Assembly: GCA_017307785.1 (NCBI GenBank)
Contig: JAFKGI010000015.1
Span: forward strand, 62,001 to 126,000
Reading direction: 5' to 3'
DNA length: 64,000 bases
Source: Vulcanimicrobiota bacterium
GTDB taxonomy: Bacteria; Vulcanimicrobiota; Xenobia; Xenobiales; JADMJV01
The notes below the pieces were generated by a model. That model did not search any database, was not told where the DNA came from, and saw nothing but the letters and a program-made list of their open reading frames with translations. Positions 36,301 through 44,268 of the stretch are shown one piece after another; the stretch's first letter is position 1; each line of letters starts with the position of its first letter. The position numbers and the translations under genes were made by a program.

Positions 36301-36896
36301 GTAATCGCTTTGAAGAGGCGCTGGCCTTGAGCACCATTACTCAGTCCAGTTCGGCTCTGGGCAACCTGGAAGCGGCTGAAACCTACCTGAGTCAGTTGGA
36401 GCCCTTGCGCGAGCAATTTCAGGCCAGCTACATGGAGCTGATCGCGGAACTGGCGCACTGCTATTTCCTGTGGGCCAAGAAGCGCTACGCCGACCTGGTG
36501 CAACGCGCCACCAAGAACTATGAAGCCTGCAAGGCCATCCAGGAACTTCCCCATCAGACGCTGCACTTCGGGGTGCTGGCTCTGGAAGGCCAGATTCTGC
36601 TCGATCCTGCCGCCTCCACCGGATTGCTGGAAGAGTTGAACGCGCCCACCCGCGGTCAGCGGCTCTACCGGCCGATCTACAAGCGCTTACAAGCCACCGC
36701 CCTGATGGCGGAGGACAAGCGCGGCCGCGCTTTTGAAATTCTGGGCGAATGCACCCGTCGCGCCGAGCAGGCCGGAGTGCCCTGGGAGCGTTTCCGCTGC
36801 CACTCGCTACTGGCCGACTGGCTGGCGGAAGAAGGCCTGGGAGAGCATCATCGCACGGAAGCGGCCCGGGCCTGGAAAGACGTCATGCACGAGTAA
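33306..36896 (+). CDS. Ser/Thr protein kinase with NTPase and TPR domains
   Basis: 1196 residues, three modules. The kinase domain (about 8-275) has GVGGMGKVYLA, catalytic K40, HRDLKTEN (D139), DFG (157-159) and TPYAMAPEQ. An NTPase of the PknK/AAA-16 type follows, with P-loop GPAGVGKS (336-343) and Walker B VLLLD (444-448). From about 650 onward there is only helical-repeat sequence of TPR type. There is no membrane segment, so it is cytoplasmic. Proteins of this layout sense ligands through the TPR part and phosphorylate FHA partners. Two FHA-containing genes lie 3-5 kb downstream. ATG 33306 has no clear Shine-Dalgarno, but homology begins directly after it. Confidence 0.92.
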   Translation: MASPHPTQIGAFSILALLGVGGMGKVYLARDSQGKQVALKVLLPELTAATLDRLRFEREFDIASQMDHPCLVSVYERSFENDLCYYSMEFVQGGDLGRRFQAAPGHSFSRQVGQEALTYFVQLADALNYLHQHNIIHRDLKTENVLVDSGNQVRLLDFGLACFHKVASKANRITSPGMVLGTPYAMAPEQIIGDGADVRSDIYSLGVMIYQIFCQRLPFEAPDPMAVLYQILNQPVPPFKPEIPAPEGLGDLVTQMLSKEPHARPRDAGEVKQRLEALAGGWNGEVEVRAVPVATPEPVRKLVTPRFIGRRQEEAWFEKRLTEVVEGRGGWGALTGPAGVGKSYLLQHWAASAKSHAVTAVKVQPVSGSHIPYQLWTPTLRWALHEQVVPQSVLPFVPALSLLLPELATPGSEGYAPLDDPLQRYHLYEGMARLILHRAQKPSVLLLDQIHEADPASLEFLHYFLETRYYSSDALKLPLIVLALNGEEHSNELDVLRRLAEQQSSATLLPLTGFQLNEAQQFLESLLDHQVVHPETLRFLHHETEGKPLYLQELARLGVEDGAWQWREGNWHFRTPSGATSWGSGTLRLPARLQAALRKRLEGLGEMELEVLRMSAVLGPLLAFRHLQALCGLADRPLYEICAQLVQRRLLQEGSDFELASQGTADVVLESMSWGVRRGYHARAAAYLERTEKASHWEVGQHWALAGEPEKAGDSFLAAAQAALRSYAYEEACRCLQEISQLPPLTQPLTHWELEELWADAMLGAGFSQQALEKLIPLSQAADPEPINSLRRLRKLGGAYEHLGRLRESYEANQLGLERQSKLKSKNPDRAQSILEEGLRLCERQSRVLFLLRPPGWLDDFTHLVIAQMRLAIKRSQNRQESWAQAFIYGGFWSLRRLKWSGGALLSISNALTRMKSLPDSEAKAQLMGDSGYLMLLAGSTRKAKRVLEDTRDMLNRLGLATGLCKNLLQLHAVCFHQGCVGEAYQHGCQALQLARRLGNRFEEALALSTITQSSSALGNLEAAETYLSQLEPLREQFQASYMELIAELAHCYFLWAKKRYADLVQRATKNYEACKAIQELPHQTLHFGVLALEGQILLDPAASTGLLEELNAPTRGQRLYRPIYKRLQATALMAEDKRGRAFEILGECTRRAEQAGVPWERFRCHSLLADWLAEEGLGEHHRTEAARAWKDVMHE

Positions 36897-39327
36897 GTTG
36901 CTGAAGGGAGCGGGCGATGGCCAGAGCGCAAGCTCGGGCCCGGCCGCCCACCTCCAGGGGCGGACCCACGCAACTGGGGCAGCCGTCTTCGCAGGGACAG
37001 TTCTCCAGCATCTGGCAAGCCTGCTCGAGCAGTTCCGGAAACAGGTCGTAGAGCTGGGAAGCCAGACCCATGCCGCCGGGGATGCTGTCATAAAGATAGA
37101 GCGTCGGATCAAATCGACCCAGCACCTCTGTAGGCAGCTCGTCCAGTTTGGCCCCCTCGTCCGCGCCGATGCGCAACCAGTTTTCTCCCTGGGTATCGCT
37201 GTCGTCGTTGCCAGCCAGGGCGAACTCGTAGCGCCCCTGACTGGAAGCCTCCGGGCGCACGAACCAGCGTCCGGCACGCTCGCCCACACAATGGTCCAGG
37301 TCGCGGCCGTCACACATTAAGTAAAGCGGAGCCAGATGGTGCAGACAGTGAGCCAGCCCCACCACTCCCTCCAGCGCATCGGCGCGCCCCAACTTCAAAT
37401 CATGGAAAAACTCTTCGCGAAAAGTCAGCCAGAACGAAGTCGTGTGCATTTCGTGGTCGGGCAGATGGACCTGGCCGTAGCCCACGTTCTCGCGGCTGTA
37501 GAACTTGATCTTCTTGAAGCCGGAGACGCGCCAGGCCACGTGCACCTCCCCGTGCTCCCGAACCACGCGCTCCTCCTCGGGCAGCGACTCGCGCTGGAAG
37601 CTATCGAGCACCTTGACCGCTGTCGAAGTGATGGCGTCGGTGTAATAGTCGACTTCCACCGCTCGGACATAGGCACGCCGCTGGGGATAGTCAAGCCGCT
37701 TGACGTTGTAGGTCCTGGCTTCGCACATGTAAATCGCGTCTTCGTAGACGGTCGAGCGAGCGGCATTCCAGTCGACTTCCGCGATTACCTTATTGTCGCG
37801 GTCCATGTCCATGATCACGAAATTTTCCGGACCGCTGCTGCGCAGACTGATATGGTCGGCGGGATAAACTTCCTGGGCCCAGTGCAGCTGGCCGCCGGAC
37901 TCGTGGATCACCTGCTTCTCTACCAGGTAGCGGGCGATTTCGTCCACATTGGCCTGACCCAGCTGCTCGCCTCGCTCCAACGGTAGCTCGAAGGCCGCGC
38001 ATTTGACGTGGCTTAGCAGAATGGCGGGATTGTTGGGGTTGATTCGGGCATGTTCGGGCGAGGCCTCAAAGAAGTACTCGGGATGCTGCATCAGAAACTG
38101 ATCCAACGGATCGCTGCGAGCAATCATCACCACCACCGATTCGGTCTGACGCCGACCGGCCCGGCCAGCCTGCTGCCAGGTGCTGGCTACGGTGCCGGGA
38201 TATCCGGCCAGCACGGCCACATCCAGGCCACCCACGTCGATGCCCAGTTCCAGAGCGTTGGTACTGACCACGGCCAGCACTTTGCCCTGACGCAGACCGC
38301 TTTCGATCTCACGGCGTAAGCCCGGAAGATAGCCGCCCCGATAGCCGCGGATGCGCCCCTCCTCGGCTTCCGTGCGCTCGAATTTGTCTTTCAGGTAGCG
38401 GGTCAGCACCTCGACGTTCAGGCGCGAGCCGGTAAAGAGAATGGTCTTATGGCCCTTCTCGATGAACTTTCCCGCCAGTCGTCGCGCCGAGGTCACGTAG
38501 GACCGTCGGATTCCCAACTCTTTGTTGAGCATCGGAGGGTTGTAGAAGAGAAAGGTCTTCGCGCCCTGTGGAGCACCACTTTCAGTGATCGCGTGGACTT
38601 CGGATTCCAGCAGACCTTCGGCCAGCTGACGAGGGTTGGCAATGGTGGCACTACAGCAAATAAAGACCGGGTCGGAACCGTGAAACTGGCAAATCCGGCG
38701 CAGTCTACGGAAGACGTTGGCCAGGTGACTGCCGAAAATACCGCGATAAGTGTGGAGTTCGTCCACCACCACGTACTTGAGATTGCCGAAGAAACGGCTC
38801 CACTTGGTGTGATGGGGCAATACCCCGGTGTGCAGCATGTCGGGATTGGTGATCACCACGTGAGCCTTGGAGCGCACCGCTCGGCGCGCGTCGGCGGGCG
38901 TGTCCCCGTCGTAGGTAAAGGCCCCCAGGTTGAGGTTGACTCCCTCGAGTCGCTTACACACATCCTGGAGTTCCGCCATCTGGTCCTGCGCCAGAGCCTT
39001 GGTTGGAAAGAGGTAGAGTCCCCGTGAATTCGGGTCTTCCAGCACCGACTGAATGACCGGCAAGTTATAGCAAAGCGTCTTGCCGGAAGCGGTGGGCGTG
39101 ACGATGACCAGATTCTTCTTGGCAAGGGCCGCTTCAATGGCCTCGCTTTGATGACTGTAGAGCTTGTCGATGCCTTTCTGCTGCAGTGCATCCCGAATCT
39201 CGCCGCGCAGGACCTCGGGCCATGGTCCCCAGTGGGCGTCCCTGGCCGGAAACTTTTCGATGCGGGTGAGCGTATCGCGCTTGCCCTCGATTTCCAGCAG
39301 ATCCTCAAGAACGGTCGTCAATGTCAT
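36883..39327 (-). CDS. mrfA: MrfA-type DEXH helicase with C-terminal four-cysteine domain
   Basis: 814 residues. Superfamily 2 helicase with VIVTPTASGKTLCYNLPV, FPTKALAQDQ, VVVDELHTYRGIFGSH, CCSATIANP, ILFTGSRLNVEVL, STNALELGIDVGGLD and QQAGRAGRR. The C-terminal domain contains the cysteine cluster ENCPCEDGCPSCVGPP, as in MrfA (YprA) of Bacillus subtilis, where MrfA repairs mitomycin-C lesions and interstrand crosslinks together with the nuclease MrfB. No MrfB homologue is next to it. It overlaps the kinase gene tail-to-tail by 14 bases. Confidence 0.92.
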   Translation of the reverse strand: MTLTTVLEDLLEIEGKRDTLTRIEKFPARDAHWGPWPEVLRGEIRDALQQKGIDKLYSHQSEAIEAALAKKNLVIVTPTASGKTLCYNLPVIQSVLEDPNSRGLYLFPTKALAQDQMAELQDVCKRLEGVNLNLGAFTYDGDTPADARRAVRSKAHVVITNPDMLHTGVLPHHTKWSRFFGNLKYVVVDELHTYRGIFGSHLANVFRRLRRICQFHGSDPVFICCSATIANPRQLAEGLLESEVHAITESGAPQGAKTFLFYNPPMLNKELGIRRSYVTSARRLAGKFIEKGHKTILFTGSRLNVEVLTRYLKDKFERTEAEEGRIRGYRGGYLPGLRREIESGLRQGKVLAVVSTNALELGIDVGGLDVAVLAGYPGTVASTWQQAGRAGRRQTESVVVMIARSDPLDQFLMQHPEYFFEASPEHARINPNNPAILLSHVKCAAFELPLERGEQLGQANVDEIARYLVEKQVIHESGGQLHWAQEVYPADHISLRSSGPENFVIMDMDRDNKVIAEVDWNAARSTVYEDAIYMCEARTYNVKRLDYPQRRAYVRAVEVDYYTDAITSTAVKVLDSFQRESLPEEERVVREHGEVHVAWRVSGFKKIKFYSRENVGYGQVHLPDHEMHTTSFWLTFREEFFHDLKLGRADALEGVVGLAHCLHHLAPLYLMCDGRDLDHCVGERAGRWFVRPEASSQGRYEFALAGNDDSDTQGENWLRIGADEGAKLDELPTEVLGRFDPTLYLYDSIPGGMGLASQLYDLFPELLEQACQMLENCPCEDGCPSCVGPPLEVGGRARACALAIARSLQQLTRA

Positions 39328-39379
39328 TCTTGAAACTACCTCAATAGCGGCGGCTTTCCTTCGCCCCTGGAAGCAGCCT

Positions 39380-40846
39380 TTAGCCCCTCAGATGGTTCAT
39401 CAGAGAGCGCCACGACTCGGGCATGTGCGGTGGAGAATAGCGGTCGAAGGAGAGGGTGCCGTGGCCTACCATGGCCAGCACGGTATCGTTGAGCGCCTGC
39501 TGGGTGGCCTCCACCTCAGCGGTCTGGGGAAGCTGAGCCAGGAAGCTGCCGAGGTCGACGGTGGTCTTACCGGCGGTATCGGTGGTTTCGCTATGGCTCA
39601 AAGCTTCTTTAATCTCGCCCTTGTCGGCGGCCTTGAGGTGGCGGGCGAGTTTTTCCATACTGGGCAGTAGTTTGCCCTTGAGGGCCTCCAGGTCGACCGC
39701 GACCAGAGACTCCGCCGGACAGGCGCCGGACGCCGACTGTACTAGAGAAGTCGCCAGCGCACGAGAATCCTGAGGAAACTCGGTTTGGCCGAACATCGCC
39801 TCCAGCGGGAAACCCGAAGAGCGAACGGTATGCTCGGAGCAGACGGCCACTCGAGCTGAATCCGCCAGTTTTAGCAGAGCCTCCACCTGTCCTCCGTTGC
39901 AGGCGTCCAGCACGATGGCCTCGGCCCCTCGCACGGTTTTGCCGATGTGTTCAAAGTGGATGCCGGCAGCCCGGTTCTGATAGCCGTGGCCGGACAGAAA
40001 GAGCACCTGACGCGCCTGAGGCCAACTGCTCAGGCTGGTTTTCCAGGCCTCGTCAAACTTCTGGGCCGAGGGAGCCGAGTTCAAGCTGCGGACCTGGACC
40101 CGCTGCGAGGGAATTCCGGATAGATCCAATTTCTGGGTGGCGGCCTTCCAGTGCGCGGGCATCGACTTCCAGTTGGCGGCGGCGGCGAGACCCCCACCCA
40201 GGGCCGTCAGCCCACCCAGGACCAGCAGCGGGGTATTGACTCCCTGCACCAGACCGGCCACGCAGGCCCCGAGTCCCGCCACTCCGACCGCGGCCATCGA
40301 AGCGGGCAGAGCAGCCTGGGCCAGGTGGTGGATACGGCCTCCCCGCAGAAGTACGCCCTGCACCTGGACGGGTGCCGGGCTGTCGGCCAGGAGTTTCGCC
40401 AGACGACCTGGCTGATTGGAGACACCTCGAGAGATCTTAGGCTCAGTCGCGTCGCCAAAGTAGGTCAAGGCGACCGTTTGCTTGGAGGCCCCCGCCGGTT
40501 GGTCACCGAGCACCGCCAGCGAAAGAGCGGGTTGCTCGCTGTCGCCCAACTGGATCCGTCCGCCGTCCCCGAGCGGAGTCCAATCTGCGCAGGGCAGACC
40601 GTTGGCCAACGCGTTTTCCCCGCGAAGCCAGAGCGTTCCATCCCTCCAGTGTGCCTCCGCTTGACCGGGACTCGCATCTTCGGGCCCGACCAGGCGGTTC
40701 ACGTCACTGCCCAAAAAGAAGCTGGTGCCGTCGGTGGGGAAGGTCAGAGCCTCTCCTTCCGGAGTCAGCAGCCGCTGGCGCGCCGGCTGCAAGCTCAGGG
40801 CGTGCGGAGCGGATTTGAGTGGCTGGGTCTGAGCCTGGATGCGCAT
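39380..40846 (-). CDS. FHA-like, membrane-anchored caspase-like (C11/clostripain-type) protease
   Basis: 488 residues from ATG 40846 (AGG about 9 bases upstream; ATG 40855 is possible). Residues about 34-102 resemble a weak FHA domain (TSFFLGSDVNRL, then GGRIQLGD). Two hydrophobic segments lie at 186-203 and 206-224. The C-terminal half is a caspase-like fold: SGHG with H287, and IVLDACNGGQ with C316, the His/Cys dyad of clan CD peptidases, followed by VAVCSEHTVRSSGFPLEAMFG as in C11 family proteins. Specificity is unknown. It is divergent from a double-FHA gene and downstream of a Ser/Thr kinase, so a phospho-dependent protease module is inferred. Confidence 0.72.
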   Translation of the reverse strand: MRIQAQTQPLKSAPHALSLQPARQRLLTPEGEALTFPTDGTSFFLGSDVNRLVGPEDASPGQAEAHWRDGTLWLRGENALANGLPCADWTPLGDGGRIQLGDSEQPALSLAVLGDQPAGASKQTVALTYFGDATEPKISRGVSNQPGRLAKLLADSPAPVQVQGVLLRGGRIHHLAQAALPASMAAVGVAGLGACVAGLVQGVNTPLLVLGGLTALGGGLAAAANWKSMPAHWKAATQKLDLSGIPSQRVQVRSLNSAPSAQKFDEAWKTSLSSWPQARQVLFLSGHGYQNRAAGIHFEHIGKTVRGAEAIVLDACNGGQVEALLKLADSARVAVCSEHTVRSSGFPLEAMFGQTEFPQDSRALATSLVQSASGACPAESLVAVDLEALKGKLLPSMEKLARHLKAADKGEIKEALSHSETTDTAGKTTVDLGSFLAQLPQTAEVEATQQALNDTVLAMVGHGTLSFDRYSPPHMPESWRSLMNHLRG

Positions 40847-40975
40847 TCGCACCATCCTACCGAACCGGCCTGAAAAAGCCTTGAACACCTTATCTACGAA
40901 GCAAGCAAGGAAGTAGGTAATTGGGTTCTCGCTAGCAAAGCAACGCTTGAAGGTTTTCCAGAGGAGTCCGTTTCC

Positions 40976-41839
40976 GTGTTCAGTTGTGGTCTTCAAGTTC
41001 GCGTCAGTCAGGGTCCCGACAAGGGGCGCACCTTTCCGCTCGACAGTGCCGAAATTACCATTGGACGCGCCCGCACTCCGGGCGACCGTGCTCCCGGCTG
41101 GGTCCTGCTCAACGACCCCCAGACCTCGCGCATCCACGCCGACCTGCAGTGGAACTACGAGGGCCAGCACTACCTGCTGATTCACCGCTCCGACACCAAT
41201 CCGACCGAAGTCAACGGAACCCAGATTCAGGAAGCGGTGGTCTTGAAGATCGGCGACCACGTCCGAGTGGGCGCCACCATCCTCGACATCCAACAAGCTG
41301 ACTTTCGCTTTGGTGGCGTGGCTCCAGAAAACATCGCCAGAATTCATGAAGCCCGTCGCAGCGGCAATACCGGCATCAACCATGAGCTGGCCTATCGCGA
41401 CCCCGTGCGGGAGGGCGAAGCACGCGGCAACACCAAATCGGCCAGCCGTAAAATCGCCTTGTCGACCCGGCCCAAACTGAGCCTGGAAATCCTGGGCGGC
41501 AACCAGCAGGGCACCAAACTGCCGATGACGGGTTTCCAGATTCAAGTAGGCGGAAACCGGGCCGAGGATCTTCCGGACGGGCCTCAGTGGTGGGATCAGG
41601 ACCTGGCCCTCAATGAATCAGCCCTACCCTATCGCTGCATGGCCTGGAAATGGCGCGAACTGGACAAAGCCTTCGAGGTGCAGCTGCTGCGCGGCCTGAG
41701 CATGCCGATCACGGTGGAACGCCGAGTCGACGGGACCGAGTGGATCGCCGAGATGCCCCACGACGCGGTGGTTCGCATTCGTCCCTACGACCTGCTCTAC
41801 ATCGGCAATACCGCCCTGCAACTGGTGGTGGACCGCTGA
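40976..41839 (+). CDS. Double FHA-domain protein
   Basis: 287 residues from GTG 40976, with GAGGAG nine bases upstream. The first FHA domain (about 10-110) contains TIGRAR, RIHADLQW in the position of the SRxHA motif, and TEVNG plus KIGDHVRVG. The second (about 165-287) is more diverged (FQIQVGGNRAEDL and RIRPYDLLYIGN). FHA domains bind phosphothreonine, so this is probably a substrate or adaptor for a Ser/Thr kinase such as the one at 33306. It shares a 129-base divergent promoter region with the caspase-like gene, and its stop overlaps the next gene as CTGA. Confidence 0.85.
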   Translation: MFSCGLQVRVSQGPDKGRTFPLDSAEITIGRARTPGDRAPGWVLLNDPQTSRIHADLQWNYEGQHYLLIHRSDTNPTEVNGTQIQEAVVLKIGDHVRVGATILDIQQADFRFGGVAPENIARIHEARRSGNTGINHELAYRDPVREGEARGNTKSASRKIALSTRPKLSLEILGGNQQGTKLPMTGFQIQVGGNRAEDLPDGPQWWDQDLALNESALPYRCMAWKWRELDKAFEVQLLRGLSMPITVERRVDGTEWIAEMPHDAVVRIRPYDLLYIGNTALQLVVDR

Positions 41840-42531
41840 GCCTGAAGGTCTACTGGTTTCGCCTCGACGATTCCGGGTGGGACGAGGAACGCCTGGACCC
41901 ATGGTTGATTCCCGAAGAACGAGACCGCTGTCGTCGTTTGATTTTCGAGCATCATCGCCGCCGCCAGATGGTGGCCTGTGCCCTGTTGCGCCAACTGCTT
42001 TCCATTCATCTCCAACGGCCCGCCAGCGAACTGCGTTGGGAGAAAGCGGCGCACGGCAAACCTTTTCTGGCCGACGGCAGCTGCCACTTCAATCTGACTC
42101 ACTCCGAGAATCTGGCCGCCCTGGCGGTCTCCCCCTTCGAGTTGGGACTGGATGTAGAAGACCGGACTCGCCGGGTGGAATATCTAGCCCTGGGCCGACG
42201 CTTTTTTGCGGCTCCCGAAACGGCGGAACTGGAGCGAGCAGACGATCCGCGTCGCTTCTTCTTCGAAGTCTGGACCGCCAAAGAGGCCTACATCAAAGCC
42301 CTGGGCGATGGCCTGAGCCATCCTCTAGACCAGTTCCTGACCTACTATGACCAGCAGTGGGGTCTTTTTGACCTGCAGGGCCGTCCCCTGAAGTGGCATC
42401 TGAGCCGTCCCCTCTGTCCCTTTCCGGAGACCAGCGCCGCCCTGGCCAGCCTCAGCGCAGAACCGCCGCAAAGCTACCTCTTCACTCCGGAAGGGAGCCT
42501 GGCTGCGGTGACCGTAGCCTCCGGACGATGA
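41836..42531 (+). CDS. Sfp-type 4'-phosphopantetheinyl transferase with probable CTG start
   Basis: 231 residues from CTG 41836. The family N-terminus, LKVYWFRLDDSGWDEE, begins within two codons of that CTG, and no ATG, GTG or TTG is available nearby except deep inside the FHA gene. CTG overlaps the FHA stop codon as CTGA, and GGTGGTGGA lies just upstream as a possible ribosome-binding site. The Sfp signatures are HGKPFLADGSCHFNLTHSE, GLDVEDRTR and FFEVWTAKEAYIKALGDGL, with the Mg-binding Asp and Glu. The enzyme loads phosphopantetheine on acyl- or peptidyl-carrier proteins. No carrier protein is in the window. Confidence 0.85.
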   Translation: MSLKVYWFRLDDSGWDEERLDPWLIPEERDRCRRLIFEHHRRRQMVACALLRQLLSIHLQRPASELRWEKAAHGKPFLADGSCHFNLTHSENLAALAVSPFELGLDVEDRTRRVEYLALGRRFFAAPETAELERADDPRRFFFEVWTAKEAYIKALGDGLSHPLDQFLTYYDQQWGLFDLQGRPLKWHLSRPLCPFPETSAALASLSAEPPQSYLFTPEGSLAAVTVASGR

Positions 42532-43352
42532 ATTTCAGCCTGGTGATTCCTACGCGCAATCGCGCCCAAGCTCTGCGCCTGACTCTGCAGCATCTGAGCT
42601 TGTGCGACTATCCGTTTGACGACTTCGAAGTGCTGGTGGTGGACGACGGAAGCACGGACGAGACTTCCGCCGTGCTCCAGGAATGGTCGTCCAAGCTGCC
42701 TCTACGCGCCTTTCAGCAGGACCACGGAGGCACCAGCCGGGCCCGCAATCGTGCGATTCAGGAAGCTCGAGGCCGCCACATCATGTTCGTCGACGATGAC
42801 GTTCTGGTACCGCCCGACTTCTTGCGCCGGCACGCTCGCCTGCAAGCGGACCATCCCGGCCACCTGGTGCGTGGACCGGTTGTGAACGTGCCCCGGCCAC
42901 TCTACCCTCCCCTTCCCGCCCTGGCTCGGCCCTGGCGGCACTTTTCCAAGAACTACCTGTGCACCAGCAATGCCTCGATCGAGCGAGATCTTCTGCTCAA
43001 GGCGGGTCTCTTCGACGCCTCCTTCGCCCGTTGGGAAGACGCCGAACTGGGCGTCCGCCTCAAGCGCCTGGGTGTGCGGCGGGTCTTCGAGAACGAGACC
43101 TTTGTGTATCATTGGAAGCCCCCGCTCGACCATCAGCAGCGGGTGCGCGTCGCCGAACTCGACGGTCAGGCGGCGGCTCAACTTTGGAAACGTTATCCGA
43201 CTTTGCGCATGTGGATGCGCTCCGGACTTCATCGAGTCAATCGCTGGAAGAACGACTTCTTGACCCGGCTTCCCTTGCCCGGTCCCTGGCGACGAGCGGT
43301 GGAAGTGGAACGAGCCTACCTACGGGCGGGAATCCAGGAGTTACGGAAATGA
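42528..43352 (+). CDS. Family 2 glycosyltransferase
   Basis: 274 residues. GT-A fold: SLVIPTRNRAQALRLTLQ at the N-terminus, VLVVDDGSTDET, and the DXD-like MFVDDDVLVPP; WEDAELGVRLKRLG near the C-terminus carries the acceptor-binding ED motif. ATG 42528 forms ATGA with the stop of the Sfp gene. The following gene is a second family 2 enzyme joined in the same way. Acceptor and sugar are unknown; surface polysaccharide or glycoprotein assembly is the usual context. No membrane segment. Confidence 0.9.
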   Translation: MNFSLVIPTRNRAQALRLTLQHLSLCDYPFDDFEVLVVDDGSTDETSAVLQEWSSKLPLRAFQQDHGGTSRARNRAIQEARGRHIMFVDDDVLVPPDFLRRHARLQADHPGHLVRGPVVNVPRPLYPPLPALARPWRHFSKNYLCTSNASIERDLLLKAGLFDASFARWEDAELGVRLKRLGVRRVFENETFVYHWKPPLDHQQRVRVAELDGQAAAQLWKRYPTLRMWMRSGLHRVNRWKNDFLTRLPLPGPWRRAVEVERAYLRAGIQELRK

Positions 43353-44245
43353 TCGACATCAGTATCGGTATCTGCAGCCGCAACCGCTCGGCCACCCTCG
43401 AGCAAGTGCTGCTTTCGTTGTGCGACCAAACTCTGGGAAACGAGCGGTTCGAGGTGGTGCTGGTGGACGACGGCTCCACCGATGAAACGGCCGAGATGGT
43501 TCGACGGGTTCGCTCGCAAGTGCCCTACGCCTTGTGCTACTTGTGGCAGCCCCACGGCGCTCTGGCCACGGCTCGCAACACCGGTATCCGCGCCGCCCGC
43601 GGCCAGGTGATGCTGTATATCGACGACGACGTGATGGCCCACCCTCGCCTGCTGGAAGAGCACATGGTCATCCATCGCCAGTTCGACCGTTGCGTCTGCA
43701 ACGGTTGGGTCAATCATGTCACCGAGGCGGTCCGCCCCGACAACCCCAAGTTCACCGCCGCCGACATCTCCACGTCTTTCTTCTGGACCAGCAACGTTTC
43801 GGTCAAGCTGGCCCATTTGAAAGAAGCGGGGCGATTTGATGAGGACTTTAAGGAATATGGCTGGGAGGACCAGGAGCTAGGATTGCGGCTGATGGCCATT
43901 GGCCTGAAGAAACGCAACAACTACAAAGCCATCGGCTTTCACATCAAGAAGCCGCCTACTCGTGGAAACATCGCGGGGGCGCTGGCTCAGGCGGCCGCCA
44001 AAGCCCGCTCGGCCCGCATCTACATCGAAAAGCACGCCCGCCTGCGCTCGCGCTTTTCCACCGGGGCCCACCCCCCTCGACTGGCCCTGGCCAATCTGGC
44101 CAACTGGGGCGGATGGTGGGAACGCTACCTGCGCAGTCAGTTGCCCGGCCCTGAACAGGCCGAACAGCCTCTGACCCGGCACCAGGCCTACTGTCTGCGC
44201 GAACTCTCGACGGTCGAGTACTTTCGCGTTCTGCAGGGAGGCTGA
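43349..44245 (+). CDS. Family 2 glycosyltransferase
   Basis: 298 residues, ATGA overlap with the preceding glycosyltransferase. It has ISIGICSRNRSATLEQVL, VVLVDDGSTDET, LYIDDDVMAHP and YGWEDQELGLRLMAIGLKKR, the full GT-A set. FFWTSNVSVKL corresponds to the nucleotide-sugar pocket. It is clearly related to, but not a recent copy of, its neighbour; the C-terminal 60 residues are different. The pair probably acts in sequence on one glycan. Confidence 0.9.
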   Translation: MIDISIGICSRNRSATLEQVLLSLCDQTLGNERFEVVLVDDGSTDETAEMVRRVRSQVPYALCYLWQPHGALATARNTGIRAARGQVMLYIDDDVMAHPRLLEEHMVIHRQFDRCVCNGWVNHVTEAVRPDNPKFTAADISTSFFWTSNVSVKLAHLKEAGRFDEDFKEYGWEDQELGLRLMAIGLKKRNNYKAIGFHIKKPPTRGNIAGALAQAAAKARSARIYIEKHARLRSRFSTGAHPPRLALANLANWGGWWERYLRSQLPGPEQAEQPLTRHQAYCLRELSTVEYFRVLQGG

Positions 44246-44268
44246 ACCCCGTCCCCAAAGAGGTCCGA

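Noticed and set aside
34791..36566. A 591-codon minus-strand open frame opposite the kinase TPR region
   Set aside because: Antisense to a long conserved protein, Gln-rich mirror composition and no motif.
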